DNA of 64,000 bases from Cylindrodendrum hubeiense (Eukaryota > Ascomycota > Sordariomycetes > Hypocreales > Nectriaceae): contig JAANBB010000061.1 of assembly GCA_014621425.1 (NCBI GenBank), forward strand, positions 1-64,000, given 5' to 3'. The notes under the pieces were generated by a model, which saw only the letters and a list, made by a program, of their open reading frames with translations, did no database searches and was not told where the DNA came from. The translations under genes and the position numbers were made by a program. Below are positions 13,351 to 24,363 of the stretch, one piece after another (the first letter of the stretch is position 1; every line of letters starts with the position of its first letter).

Positions 13351-14730
13351 AGAATAGTCAGATACATATGCGACGCAGATATGGGTTTTGTCGCCCCCTC
13401 TCCAAGGGAGAGGGGGGAGCCTAAGCTCGCTTAGTCAACCCGCCGGGTACCCACCCTCCATGTAGATCTCGAGTTTAGGGTAGCTGATTGCTGAATGGCC
13501 GTCTGCCGGTTCGACCCTGTTTATCCTAAATCACTACCCTAGGCACAATAAAGAACAAATGATGACTCCAATCGCATTGCTGTCTGGAATGGGAAAGGAA
13601 TTTGGAGGATTAGGTTTGCACGCGATGGTGAATGTTGGCTGAGTTTAAACAGCCAAGGACGTATTTCCCACGGGTTGCACTTTGAGCACACAGATCAGCA
13701 ATACTTACTAAAAAGGTAACAAACAAAGAGAACGTACCATAATGACCGATGGGGTATTTAATGATCAGCTCACTAAAGTTTTATTTCAAATCAAGTCTAA
13801 AGTTCTACTTTGCTCAAATTGTAACTGCAACAACGGTTTGACCCGCTCTCAGCTGGAGTTGTCATCAACAGGCGGCCCGAACCGCCCCTAAGTTAATGGT
13901 GGCTCATGTCCCCAGATAAACAGAGCATCAAGTGCAGCAAGAGCAAGAAAATGGTGCGCTCTCCAACTCCATGGGTCTTTTGCTGACGCTTGATCGAACG
14001 AGGCATTTTGATGTCGAGTGCCCAGCTGATCTCTGTTTTCAGCCTTAATAAGCCCATCCCCCCTCATTCCCGATTGCCGCTGACCTGGAGAGTCTCCTGA
14101 TTCGCATCAGTGACTGTACTTCACACCGGTACTACAGTACCTGCATTGTCCGGATATATCCGCAGCTAGCGCCTGTTCTTCAGCCCTGCGAGGCGACGAT
14201 GCATAACCACCTGCTTCTAATGCCACATCACGAGATGCTGCTGACGGCTTTGCGTCAGCATTTTCCCGTATTGGGAGAATGACCGCTGTGGGGCCACTGG
14301 TGTCGAATTGGATTGGGCCATCCCTGTCAGGCGGCTAGGGCTGACACGGTTGCTTCGGAGCCAAGCCCATCCTACTCCCAGGTTGGAGACGCCAGCCTCT
14401 TCATGATTGGTTTTGATGCAATTTGCGAACTGCAGTTATCAGCAACCTGGTTCATCAGATGGCCCGATTGCGTCTCAGCTCCGAGCGGGTTGTTAAGAGG
14501 CCGCTTTAGCTCACTCCATTAGCCTGCTTGAGGGCCAACGTGGAGGCGCTATTTATGTCCCTAGATCCCGCTTCATCTGTTCAAGGCTAGATCCGTAGCT
14601 CTGTGTTGTTCGCTAGGGTTCCCCTCGAATCCGCTCCGTTGATATCGCGACGAGCGACGTTTTCTTCACCTCTTCCCATTTTCTTTCAGCTCATACCGAT
14701 ATCCACCTCTGAGGAAGGGCCCCTGAAACA
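13351..14730. other. Intergenic region and probable promoter of the STAND gene
   Basis: Normal-composition DNA between the AT-rich block and the first gene. I see no coding sequence with support. Short open frames at 14,313-14,803 have no domain features and overlap the likely promoter/5' leader. A TTCGACC near 13,510 resembles a tRNA T-loop but has no pairing stem. Confidence 0.6.
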
Positions 14731-17700
14731 ATGGCTGCACCAGACGCGGGCATCTTCGGCCCTAACGTCGACGAGGAGATTAACCGGACATGGAAAGAAG
14801 TAGAGGATCGAGTTCTCCAGATGGCTGGCGGAGATCGGTCCAAGATTAAGCAACTTGGCATCGACAATGTCCTCCAATACTTGGATCAAGCGCAATCCAA
14901 GGACAAGAAGGAAGCCGAAAAGTACGGCGCTGTCAGAAACATCTTCAATCGGACGCTTCAATGCATTCAAACCGTTGGCGGTATCGTCGCGGACGGCGCT
15001 TCCTACGTAAGATGAATACGAGCCAAGTAGTCGAGCGCTCGACTGACCGCTAGTGTAGGCCTTTGCCCCAGCAGGAACCTGCTACAATGCCCTGACGTTC
15101 GTCATTCAAGCCTGGCAGGGCTATGAGGGCATCTTTGAGAGTCTGGCATCGCTTCTCGAGAAATGCACCGAATTCCTTGACCGTTTGAGCTATTACGCTG
15201 CCTCCGGCATGGATTCCAAGTTGACCAAGGTCGCATGCCAGCACCTTCACATTTTCGTCGAGATTTGCGACCGATCGCTCAGGCTCAAGCTCAAGCGCAA
15301 CAAGTTTGCTGCGTTCATGAAGCAAATGTTCCTCAATGACGATGGTGTGCAAGATCTCTTGGGCGCTATGCAGAACCTGGTGGATAAAGAGCGCGGTCTG
15401 GTTTCGGCCCAGACGTGGAAGTCTAGCAACGAGGCCGCCTCAAACTCAAGAGACGGCTTGTCATTGACGCGCAAGGTGCACAGCACCCTAGTAGAGGACA
15501 AGAACCAGCTGAAGCGGGAGAAGGAGCTGCAGAAGTGGAAGCTGTCGATCATCAAAGCATTGGAGTTCGAGGCGAAAATTCTTGATGAGGGAACTCCAGA
15601 GCCGTGGGAGAAAATGTGGAAGAAACACAAGTCAAAGATCCTTGAAGGTAGTGGTGAATGGCTTGTACAAGACCCCCGCTTTAAGGCTTGGGCTACCACA
15701 AATGACGCTTCCAGCCAAATCCTCGGGCTTGAGGGCGAAGATGGAGCCGGCAAGACCCTTCTGGCATCCAATGTCATTCTTCACCTACGTAAGATGAAGA
15801 CTGTTGGGGTTTCTGGGTCTCGGGTGGTTGTTGCTCATAACTTCGTGGAGCCTGACTCTAAATCAGCTGCCGAGACAGACACTCCAGTGGTCATCTCAAG
15901 AAACCTCATGTGCCAGCTGGCTCTCGGCGATGAGCCGTTCATGAAGAGTGTCGCAACAATCTGTGAAAAGTCACAGTACTTTGACAGCCCCCTAGACATG
16001 TGGACGCAGTTGCTGCTCCAGAATGAAGACATGGCTAACATTGATGTCACATTCTTCATCGTCCTCGATGGACTTGGCAGCAATGTTGAAACATTCACCC
16101 ACCTCCTCCGGAGCTTCTCGGACAACGCGCTGATCCAACGGACTCGCATCTTGTTGACGGGAAAGCGAGACATGTTCGATAGCATCGAGAATGCTGGAGG
16201 CTTGAAGGTGGAGAAGATCGCCCTGGGGGAGCCCAACAAGCAGGACGTCGAACTCTACATCAACAACCGCATGGGGGAGATGGAGATTCTGAAAGACACA
16301 ACCCGTCCTGGCGTGTCCGAAATGAGGGAAAAGATTCTCAACGACCTCCAGGAATCTACCGGAGGCGACTACTACAAGATTGGTCACGTCCTCGACAACA
16401 TCTCGAAGACTGACGATGTGGAGGAAATCAACACCTATCTCCAAGGCGCAGGCGATGCGCGTCTCGACCAGATTGAGGACGATATCGAGAAGTTAAATAA
16501 GACACGTACTGAAAAGGAGATTTCGGAAATCAACGAGATTATCCTCTGGGTTTGGGCATCGCCAGTGTGGATGACCCCTCTGGAGATGGAGGGCATTTTG
16601 GCGCTCAAGGCCGGGAACGGCGGCGGCACATCCCTGATGTCGATGGTGTCTAAGATCAAGACCAAATACACAATCTTCAATACTGATTATAATGTCGTTG
16701 ACTTTAGGGTTAGCGAAATCCTGGACAAGATTCCGATGAAGAAGAAAGACACCAGCGACGAGGCAAGCTCCAGTGGGTTCAAGGAGATTCAGCCCTCAGA
16801 GATCAACATCATCAAGTTTTACTTGTCGACAGTATGCCCACCGGATCTCTATACCAAATTCGGCTTTGACGAATTCTTTAATCTCAAGATGGTGCGCAAG
16901 GGCAGTTATATCTACCAAGACCCCGACAACGGCCATATCACCATCGTCCTGAGATGCTTGACCTGCCTGGAGGAGGAACGAAACGAGAAGACGGAGCCAC
17001 TGAGAACCCACGCAATGAACCATCTTTTGTACCACTTGGAAAAAACCGACCTTTCTTTGGCCGATCGCTCGCTGAAGGCTGAAGTTGGCATTAAGCTTGT
17101 CAGACTGTTCACCGAAAAGTTTGCTTTGGATTCGCTCTTCGAATTCCGCACAGACGACCTGCAAACACACGATATCGATTTTTCGAGGCATGAGATTCCT
17201 GTCACATGGAATCCTTGGATAGACACCGACGAGGGCACAAATGTTCTGTCAAAATGGTTCAAGGATTCTGCAGTGATTGAGAAGGTCAAGGACTCTCCCT
17301 TGATTATTGCCTTCAATGCCCCAGATGCCGATCAGCATAAGGCCCTATTCGAACCAGCCTCTAAACTGGTTGCGGAAAACCTGTTTAGGATTGATATCAC
17401 AAAGAAAGAAACATATCACTCCTTTGTATTTCTATATTCACTCCTGACAAAGGTACTTAAGCACAGTCTCCTTAGCTGAGGTTGATCACTAATAGCGTGT
17501 CGCGTTACAGAAAGACAGAAAGGACCCCATCGAGTTGGACAAGATCTATGAACCGACTGTTGAAATGTTTGAAATGGTGGAGAACTGGTCGCAGGAGCTG
17601 CTTGGGGTCACTGAAAAGGACTCAATGTGGGAGGCCAAGGCTGCCGCTCTCCTCGATTATCTACCCAGAGACAACATCCCCGCAGCACTAGCAGAGGAGC

Positions 17701-19319
17701 GAGTTCGAAAAGCCATGGAACTTGACCCAGATAGCTGGAGAGCTTCTTACACACTATCCCGAGTCATTGAGTCCAAAGAAGAAGCAATTACTCTCCTCGC
17801 GAGTGTAGTTGGCCGACTCCTGGAAGACACCGAGTGGCGAGACGACAAGCAGCACAAAGGCATCTTAGCAAAGATGGTTCTTGAACTCGGAGACCGATAC
17901 TGGGAAAATGATGAAACGCAAGACGAGGCAATGAAAGTATACGCCAAGATTATGGACATTGACCAGTCTTACTCCATCATCGAGTCATTCTCTCAAGTGT
18001 TGGCTAAGTATTCCTCGAAGCAGAAATGGGATGCTGTCTGTGATTTCCTCGAGGGACTGCTTGAGCAGACAGAAGACGGCAAAAATATGGCCGGAATCTT
18101 CATCCGCAACGGTATTATCAACAACTTACCGATATTCCGCCCACTTCTTGGCGGTCTCGTTAGATCAGGGAATCGGTGGGATCTTGTCGAAACACTTCTG
18201 ACGAAGGCGAACGAAATTGACCACGGCACTGACCGCCGAGAGACGTTCACCTTTCTCTTCAACCAAGGAAATGCCTTAGTCGAAATTGAAGGCCACGAGA
18301 ATGCCGGCATTGCCGCCTGGGAGGCGATTCCAACATGTGTCGAGGAGGATTCGAAGGATTGGGCCACTGGGTACACAACGCCATACCTTTTTAACGTCTG
18401 GATCAAGTTGGCAACTGCGGAAGGAACCACGACATCGCAGGCTGAGGCGTATTACAACAAGATTGAAGCCTGGTACGAGAAGATCGGGAAACTGGAAAAC
18501 CAATTCACGGACAACGCCCTCGCCTTTGCTCAATACTTGCGTCTCCGAGGCGACGAGGTCCGGGCAAAGGAGGTTCTGAGGAAATTTGCTAGAGAGTCAC
18601 TTGAGATGCTCTATGATGATGTTGTTGAGAATGACATGATGTCATTCTGGAACCTTAGTCAAATTTTCTCAACCATGCGCGACAACACTAACAATGTAGT
18701 CGCCTGGGAGATGATGATGCAGGTACGGAAATTACAGTTCGCTGAGTATGAGCGGAAATTGGAGATTTGGAAACAGGGACAGAAGGGTTCTACGAAAGAA
18801 GATACATCAAACGAGACCGATAAAAACGACGAAAGCGGCGAGGGTGTGAAGGATGAGACGACTGAGCAGAAAACGGGAGACTCTAACACTGCAGACTCCG
18901 GGGATGTAGCTCTCGCGAACATGGAAGAGGAGAAGGCAACCGAGGAGACCGCGGCTGGCGAAAACGAGGAAGCCAAACCCGCTGAAGACGAGCCCGAGCC
19001 CGAGAAGCCGGACCTAGACATCGCATTCTGCGATGGCCGCTGCGACAAAGTCTTCAGCTCTCCGCACGGTTTCTGGACTTGCTTGACCGAGAGTGGCAAG
19101 ACGCACTTGTGTGACGATTGCTACGAGAAGCTGCATAAGGGCGAACTGGGACCGGATGTTTGTGGCAAGAACCATGAGCGTTTTTACTTCGAGCGAGACG
19201 ACGAGAAGATGGCGGCGATTCCCACGGGCTCTGTGCTTGTTGGTGATAGGGTCATCACCCTTGAGGAGTGGAAGGAGGAGATCAAGGCGAAATATGTCGA
19301 GTTCAGTGAGGACAAGTAG
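14731..19319 (+). CDS. STAND (NACHT-like) P-loop protein with TPR-like region and C-terminal zinc-binding domain
   Basis: Exons 14,731-15,006, 15,059-17,452 and 17,511-19,319 join in phase 0 to 1,492 residues. Residues 1 to about 140 resemble the Goodbye-type N-terminal domain found on fungal STAND proteins. A Walker A motif GEDGAGKT lies at about 318-325 and a hydrophobic Walker B-like strand FFIVLDGLG at about 423-431, so an NTPase switch is likely. Residues of about 900-1,260 are helical and repeat-like with spacing suggestive of TPRs. An acidic Glu/Asp-rich linker then leads to a Cys/His cluster (CDGRC...C...CDDC...C..NH, about 1,396-1,450) like the ZZ-type fingers seen at the end of such proteins. 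Fungal STAND proteins act in non-self recognition and regulated cell death, but the role here is inferred from family only. The gene is the first one next to the AT-rich block. Confidence 0.85.
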
Positions 19320-19818
19320 GCAGACTTAATTATTCACGATCACTATGGTAAAGAATGCATCACATATCTCTACGAGATGATTTGCGTATGCTCATCATCT
19401 GGTCATGGTGAATCTTGTTAAGACTCAATAAGCAGACAGACATTGGCCGGCTTAGCCTGGCCAACCATTGAGAAACTGAGAATTAATAAACGAATCTCCT
19501 TCAAACTAATTCCTACTTTGCGATTTTTATGGTCATATCGGGGTCTGTCACCGAGGATCCCAACCACCAACTCTTGGCAACTCGTCGGCCTTCGGCGCCG
19601 CTCACCGATACTACGACAAATGCAAGGATACGATTGACGATCCCCTCATCTAGTCTCCGCTTCAGATGCATCCCCAGATTCTATCCCCGCATTGCGATCT
19701 AGGATATTGCGGGGAAGAGATTTGACTCAGAACAAATATGGTCCGACTCCCTCCCCGGAGTCGAGCACCTTTCTTCAATCCATCGGCCTGATCCTGGTGA
19801 CTGTCTTGAACTTCAGCC
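19320..19818. other. Intergenic, terminator side of the STAND gene and transporter promoter
   Basis: About 500 nt between two + strand genes. I see no supported coding sequence. The half next to 19,818 is the presumed promoter of the Dal5-like transporter. Confidence 0.5.
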
Positions 19819-21417
19819 ATGGCGACACAGGTAAATCATGAGCGAAGCCAATCGGCACAGCCAGAACAGCCTTCCATCGATGTTGAGAAGCATGCCTCAA
19901 CCCATCAAGAATATTCGTCGGATGTCCTCGAGAAAAGACCCAACGCCGATTATTCTGGAGCTACTGCCAAGACCGACCCTGCGGAGATCAAACTGGTAAA
20001 GAAGTTGGATCTCTGGATCATGGTCAGTGCTACTTATACACCTTTCAGGAATTTACTGGGTGCTAACGAGATATTAGCCTACCTTGTGGCTCATGTACTG
20101 GCTCAACTATCTCGACAGGAATGCCATCACTCTAGGCCGATTGAATGGTCTTGAAGAAGATCTCGGCCTGGAGGGATCCCAGTACAACACTGCGGTTTCT
20201 ATCCTCTTCGTGGGATACACCATTGGCCAGATTCCTAGCAACATGATCATCACCCGTGTTCGCCCATCCTGGTACATGGGTGGGTTCATGATGGCATGGG
20301 CCATCATTAGTGGCCTTACTGCTGTGGTCCATAACTATGTTGGCATCATCCTAATCCGCTTCTTCCTTGGTATCGTCGAGGCTCCTTACTATCCAGGCGC
20401 CCTCTACATGCTTTCAACCTTTTACACCAGAAAGGAACTCGCAACGAGGATTAGCATCCTCTACTCGGGGAACATCCTTGCTTCTGCATTTGCAGGGCTC
20501 ATTGCGGCAGGAGTCTTTAAAGGACTCGACGGCGTTTCAGGTATCAAAGGTTGGAGATGGCTGTTTATTCTTCAGGGCGCTGTCACCTTCGTCCTTGCCA
20601 TCGTGGCCTGCTACACCCTGCCCGACGAGCCACTTACTACGAGGTGGTTGACCCCAGAGGAACGTCAGCTGGCTCACGATCGAGTCGCGCGCGATACCGT
20701 GGGCCAGAGGTCTGACGGAAGCACGTGGGGCGGACTGAAAGAGGCCATTGTTGACCCAAAAGTCTGGCTGTTCATATTCCTTCAGCACATGCACCTTGCG
20801 ACGAATGGGTTCAAAAACTTCTTCCCGACCATTGTCGATACTTTGGGTTTCAGCACCACCATCACGTTGGTGTTGACCTGTCCTCCATACCTTATCGCGG
20901 GCATCATCTCCATTTTCTGGGCGCGGTCCTCTGGGCACTTTAACGAGACCACCTGGCACATCACTGTTGCTAAAATAGTTGCTATTTTTGGCTTCGTACT
21001 TGCTAGCGCTACGTTGAACACCGGTGCGAGATACTTTGCCATGTGTGTCTTCACCATTGGGACATATGCCGTCAACTCGATCTTGTTGGCTTGGGTGGGA
21101 AACACCTGTGGCCAGACGAAGGAGAAAAAGGCGTCTGCTCTCGCCATCGTCAATGTGAGCGCGACTATTAGCTTCATCTGGACGTCGGTAAGTCACCCGC
21201 TGCGAGATTCTATCGTAAGAGACAGAAAATACTAACTAAATCGCAGTACCTCTGGCCAGCATGGAATGCTCCTCGATACGAAATTCCGATGGCCAGCAGC
21301 GCCGGCTTTGCGGCTGCTTGCGCGATTGGCGTATGGATTATGAGGTGGATGCTGGTCAAGGAAAATAGGAAGATTAGACAGAGCGATTCCGAGGCCGTGT
21401 TGTTCTACGCATACTGA
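19819..21417 (+). CDS. MFS transporter, allantoate/anion-cation symporter (Dal5-like) family
   Basis: Exons 19,819-20,022, 20,078-21,187 and 21,247-21,417 give 494 residues, typical for this family. Intron 1 carries a perfect TGCTAAC branch site at 20,061-20,067. After a polar N-terminus of about 60 residues, the protein starts with the family-diagnostic segment LWLMYWLNYLDRNAI, followed by about 12 hydrophobic segments and the loop between TM2 and TM3 (QIPSNMIITR..PSWYMGG). The RFFLGIVEAPYYPG helix is also characteristic. The family imports organic anions and vitamins such as allantoate, nicotinate and pantothenate. The actual substrate cannot be read from sequence. It sits upstream of and parallel to a Zn2Cys6 regulator that may control it. 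Confidence 0.9.
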
Positions 21418-21925
21418 TCGGGTCTCAGCCGCGCAGTAGTCGAGCTTATCACCGGTATATCAAGATATTTTACTGCTGTATATACGGAGAAATTGATTCC
21501 CTGAGTCTGATCTTTAATGACTGTTAGTATCTCTCTGCCTGAGGCGTGGTGGGGGTTTGGGGACGCCAGTTGTGTCGTATGCTCCGCTCCCCATGTTGAA
21601 CGGGCTTGGGGACACCAGTCGTGTCATATGCTCCGCTGCCCATTTTGCAAACGCTCGAAGTCTCCCTGCTAACGTCACTGGACTCTTTGCCTTATAAATC
21701 ACAACACTCTATTGGGTCTATCCTCAACATACCGCATTGATTGCCGAGGAAACAGGACAAATGGCCCACTCCCCATGGGCATGGAACGATGGTCGAGCGG
21801 GGTTGAGATGATCATACCCCAGACTCGGCCCCAGGCGCCGAAGGCCGACACGGAGCGGACGCATCGCCGCCCGTCTTTACCATCAATGCCAAAGGAATCA
21901 ATAGCCGTCTTCCTTTGCTTCTCAG
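21418..21925. promoter_or_regulatory. Intergenic promoter region with an imperfect 49-nt direct repeat
   Basis: Lies between the Dal5-like transporter and the Zn2Cys6 gene. A 38-nt segment beginning TTGGGGAC at 21,557 recurs at 21,606 with four differences, three of them transitions. Each copy contains a GCTCCGCT element. The position suggests a regulatory repeat for the downstream gene, but this is inference. Confidence 0.45.
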
Positions 21926-24097
21926 ATGCCTCCCAGCGCCTGCGATAGATGCCATCGGCGAAAGGTCCGATGCGACAAGGCCGTGCCGCAATGCACCCCC
22001 TGCAAGAGGGTCGACGCGGAATGCGAATACGCAGTCAGCGAACACCAGCTTCGTCGTCGAAACATCCAGAAACTGGAAAGGCGAATCCGGGATCTAGAGG
22101 CCCATAATGTGGATTTGGTTGATCAGCTTCGACGGTCGGAGAGACCCTCAACCGGAGACGATGACATCGAAAGGACGACAACGGGGTTTGCTACGCCTGC
22201 AACTCCACAGCCCGAGGCTTCCAGTCCGCGTGGAGATGTAGAAGTCGCGGAGGAAGTGATTCAAATGAGTCTTATCGCAGGGGGCGGCCATCATTTTGTG
22301 GGTTCAACAAGTGGTCTCTTTCTGGCTAACCTGCTGCAATCCGGTCTTCAGCCTTCATCGTCGCTGCTATCCGCAGCGGGATGGAAACCACAATCAAAGC
22401 CTGGAGTCCAATCAACTCATGGATTCTCAGGGCTGCCACCGAAAAGCCACGCAGAAGAGCTTTTGCGAGCCTACTGCAGCCATGACCATCTCGCATACCC
22501 GTTTCTGTCCACCAAGGCTCTATACCAATCGCTAGATGCCGTGTACGAGGCAGGAAGTCCCGATAAAGTCGACGCCGTGCATAGTTTCTTCGTCGATGTA
22601 ACCCTCGCCATTGCAACAGCTCAAGTCCACAAGTTCAACTGGAACGGCGGATACGACGCTGAGACGCACTACAACCGTGCTATGACGAAGCTGCCCGAGG
22701 TTCTCGCACACGATGGCATTGAAAGACTCCAGGCACTTCTCCTGATCTGCCAGTATCGAATGGGTACTACGTCGAGCAACATAACAACAAGCGTCTGGCA
22801 CCTCATCGGCGTGGCTGCCCGAACTTGCTTGGAGATGGGCTTACACAGAGCCTCGACATATAAGATTCCACGAACCCGCAATAGTGAACCGAGGGGCGGA
22901 GATGATGACTCCAATCACGGATCGGGGGATACATCTAAGGAAGAAGAAATGGAAATTAAAAAGAAATGCTTCTGGAGTTTGATCGCCCTGGATCGTGTTG
23001 CGAGTCTTGCCCTTGGACGTCCACTAGCGATTCAACTCGAAGACATCGATGCCGACTTCCCTAGCCACACCCATCCCTCCGAGGCACTGCTATTAGACAG
23101 CCCGGTATCCTCGACAACATACGGAACTCCGCAGTGGCGAGCTGCGACGTCTATATTCGTCCACATTGTCAAGTATCGTATCCTCTGCGGCAAAGTCTTG
23201 AACGCTCTGTACCGTAGCGCGAAACATGCATCAGAAGACTCCGCTAGGTACGAAGAGACACGGAACCGGCTGACCCAAGAGTTGCAGAGCTGGCATGCGG
23301 AGACGGCAGGGCTGCCGCTGGTCAGGGCAGACGCATCTGCTTCTCAGGTGGCATCGCCCGCGAGTGGGTCGAGTTTTCGCTCGGAAGAGTGGTACCGGCT
23401 GCTGTACCACAACGGCATGCTGATGCTATTCCGACCATCGCCGTGTCTTTGCGACGCCTCGCTGAACAGCGTAGCTCTACAGCACATATTTGATTCGTCG
23501 AGGGAGGCCATCGGCCTCTACGCCAGCCTCCATCGATCAAGGAAGATGAATTACTCATGGATCACGATGCACGCCGTTTTCATGGCCGGTCTCTCTTACA
23601 TCTATGCGCTTCGGAACCACTTTCAGGTTCTCCAGGCCTCAACGCAGATCCAAGGACACAGCGGCGCCAGGCTGCACACAACTCCCACCATCGCGCAGGT
23701 TGTCAACGACACGCGGGCCTGCTCCAAGGTCTTGGTGGCGGTTTCCGAGCGATGGGATCTCGCGCGGAACTGCTCGGATCTCTTCGACAGGCTCAGCGAC
23801 GCTGTAGTCGCAGACATTGTCGATGCCCATACAACGCCGCCGACTAGTGCTGTAGTTCCGGATATAAACCCGCAAACTATGGCTAGTCCGCACACACGGC
23901 CAGCCGCTTCCACGGAGGAACTCTACGGCCACGCTTCGCACGCCGGGTTCGTGAACATGAGCGTCGACAACACATTCTTAGATTGCTTTGGAGATCTGCA
24001 AAACCTGGGCCTCGATGGATTTCACAATGACGCCATCTCGCAGTTGTCGCAGGAGTGGTTCGTTGGACTCGAGGGGGAGCATTCAAGTGTCCTCTGA
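21926..24097 (+). CDS. Zn2Cys6 fungal-specific transcription factor
   Basis: Single-exon 723-residue protein. Residues 6-33 form a complete Zn2Cys6 cluster with spacing CX2CX6CX6CX2CX6C (Cys 6, 9, 16, 23, 26, 33), placed at the very N-terminus. A basic, heptad-rich coiled coil follows (about 48-75), the usual dimerisation element of Gal4-type factors that bind CGG half-sites. The middle (about 190-380) matches the fungal-specific transcription factor domain, including an HLIGVAARTCLEMGLHR segment and a FWSLIALDRVASLALGRP segment. It is nuclear by family. It lies between a Dal5-like importer and a DHA2-like exporter in the same orientation, so pathway-specific control of its neighbours is plausible but unproven. 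Confidence 0.92.
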   Translation: MPPSACDRCHRRKVRCDKAVPQCTPCKRVDAECEYAVSEHQLRRRNIQKLERRIRDLEAHNVDLVDQLRRSERPSTGDDDIERTTTGFATPATPQPEASSPRGDVEVAEEVIQMSLIAGGGHHFVGSTSGLFLANLLQSGLQPSSSLLSAAGWKPQSKPGVQSTHGFSGLPPKSHAEELLRAYCSHDHLAYPFLSTKALYQSLDAVYEAGSPDKVDAVHSFFVDVTLAIATAQVHKFNWNGGYDAETHYNRAMTKLPEVLAHDGIERLQALLLICQYRMGTTSSNITTSVWHLIGVAARTCLEMGLHRASTYKIPRTRNSEPRGGDDDSNHGSGDTSKEEEMEIKKKCFWSLIALDRVASLALGRPLAIQLEDIDADFPSHTHPSEALLLDSPVSSTTYGTPQWRAATSIFVHIVKYRILCGKVLNALYRSAKHASEDSARYEETRNRLTQELQSWHAETAGLPLVRADASASQVASPASGSSFRSEEWYRLLYHNGMLMLFRPSPCLCDASLNSVALQHIFDSSREAIGLYASLHRSRKMNYSWITMHAVFMAGLSYIYALRNHFQVLQASTQIQGHSGARLHTTPTIAQVVNDTRACSKVLVAVSERWDLARNCSDLFDRLSDAVVADIVDAHTTPPTSAVVPDINPQTMASPHTRPAASTEELYGHASHAGFVNMSVDNTFLDCFGDLQNLGLDGFHNDAISQLSQEWFVGLEGEHSSVL

Positions 24098-24363
24098 TGG
24101 GTTGGGAAGATAACACTATGTCATAACCTGGATACCTTCCGCTTCGAGGCTACTGCTGACCCATCGGTAGATGATTTCCCCTGCAGCCGACGTCGATGCG
24201 GCTAGGCAGCTGTTTCAATTGAGACGCCCTTCGTTGACATCATTATTAATCAATCTGGACATCGAGATGGCTTCCGTGGCATTATTCAGCCGCGGCATCT
24301 ACTTATTGTAGCGTATACCCCGCCATTCACCAATTGAGGCCAACACCCCAGTTTAGATGAACC

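Noticed and set aside
13490..13530. Possible tRNA T-loop (GGTTCGACCC)
   Set aside because: The bases flanking TTCGACC do not pair into a five-base stem, and no acceptor or anticodon stem can be found around it.
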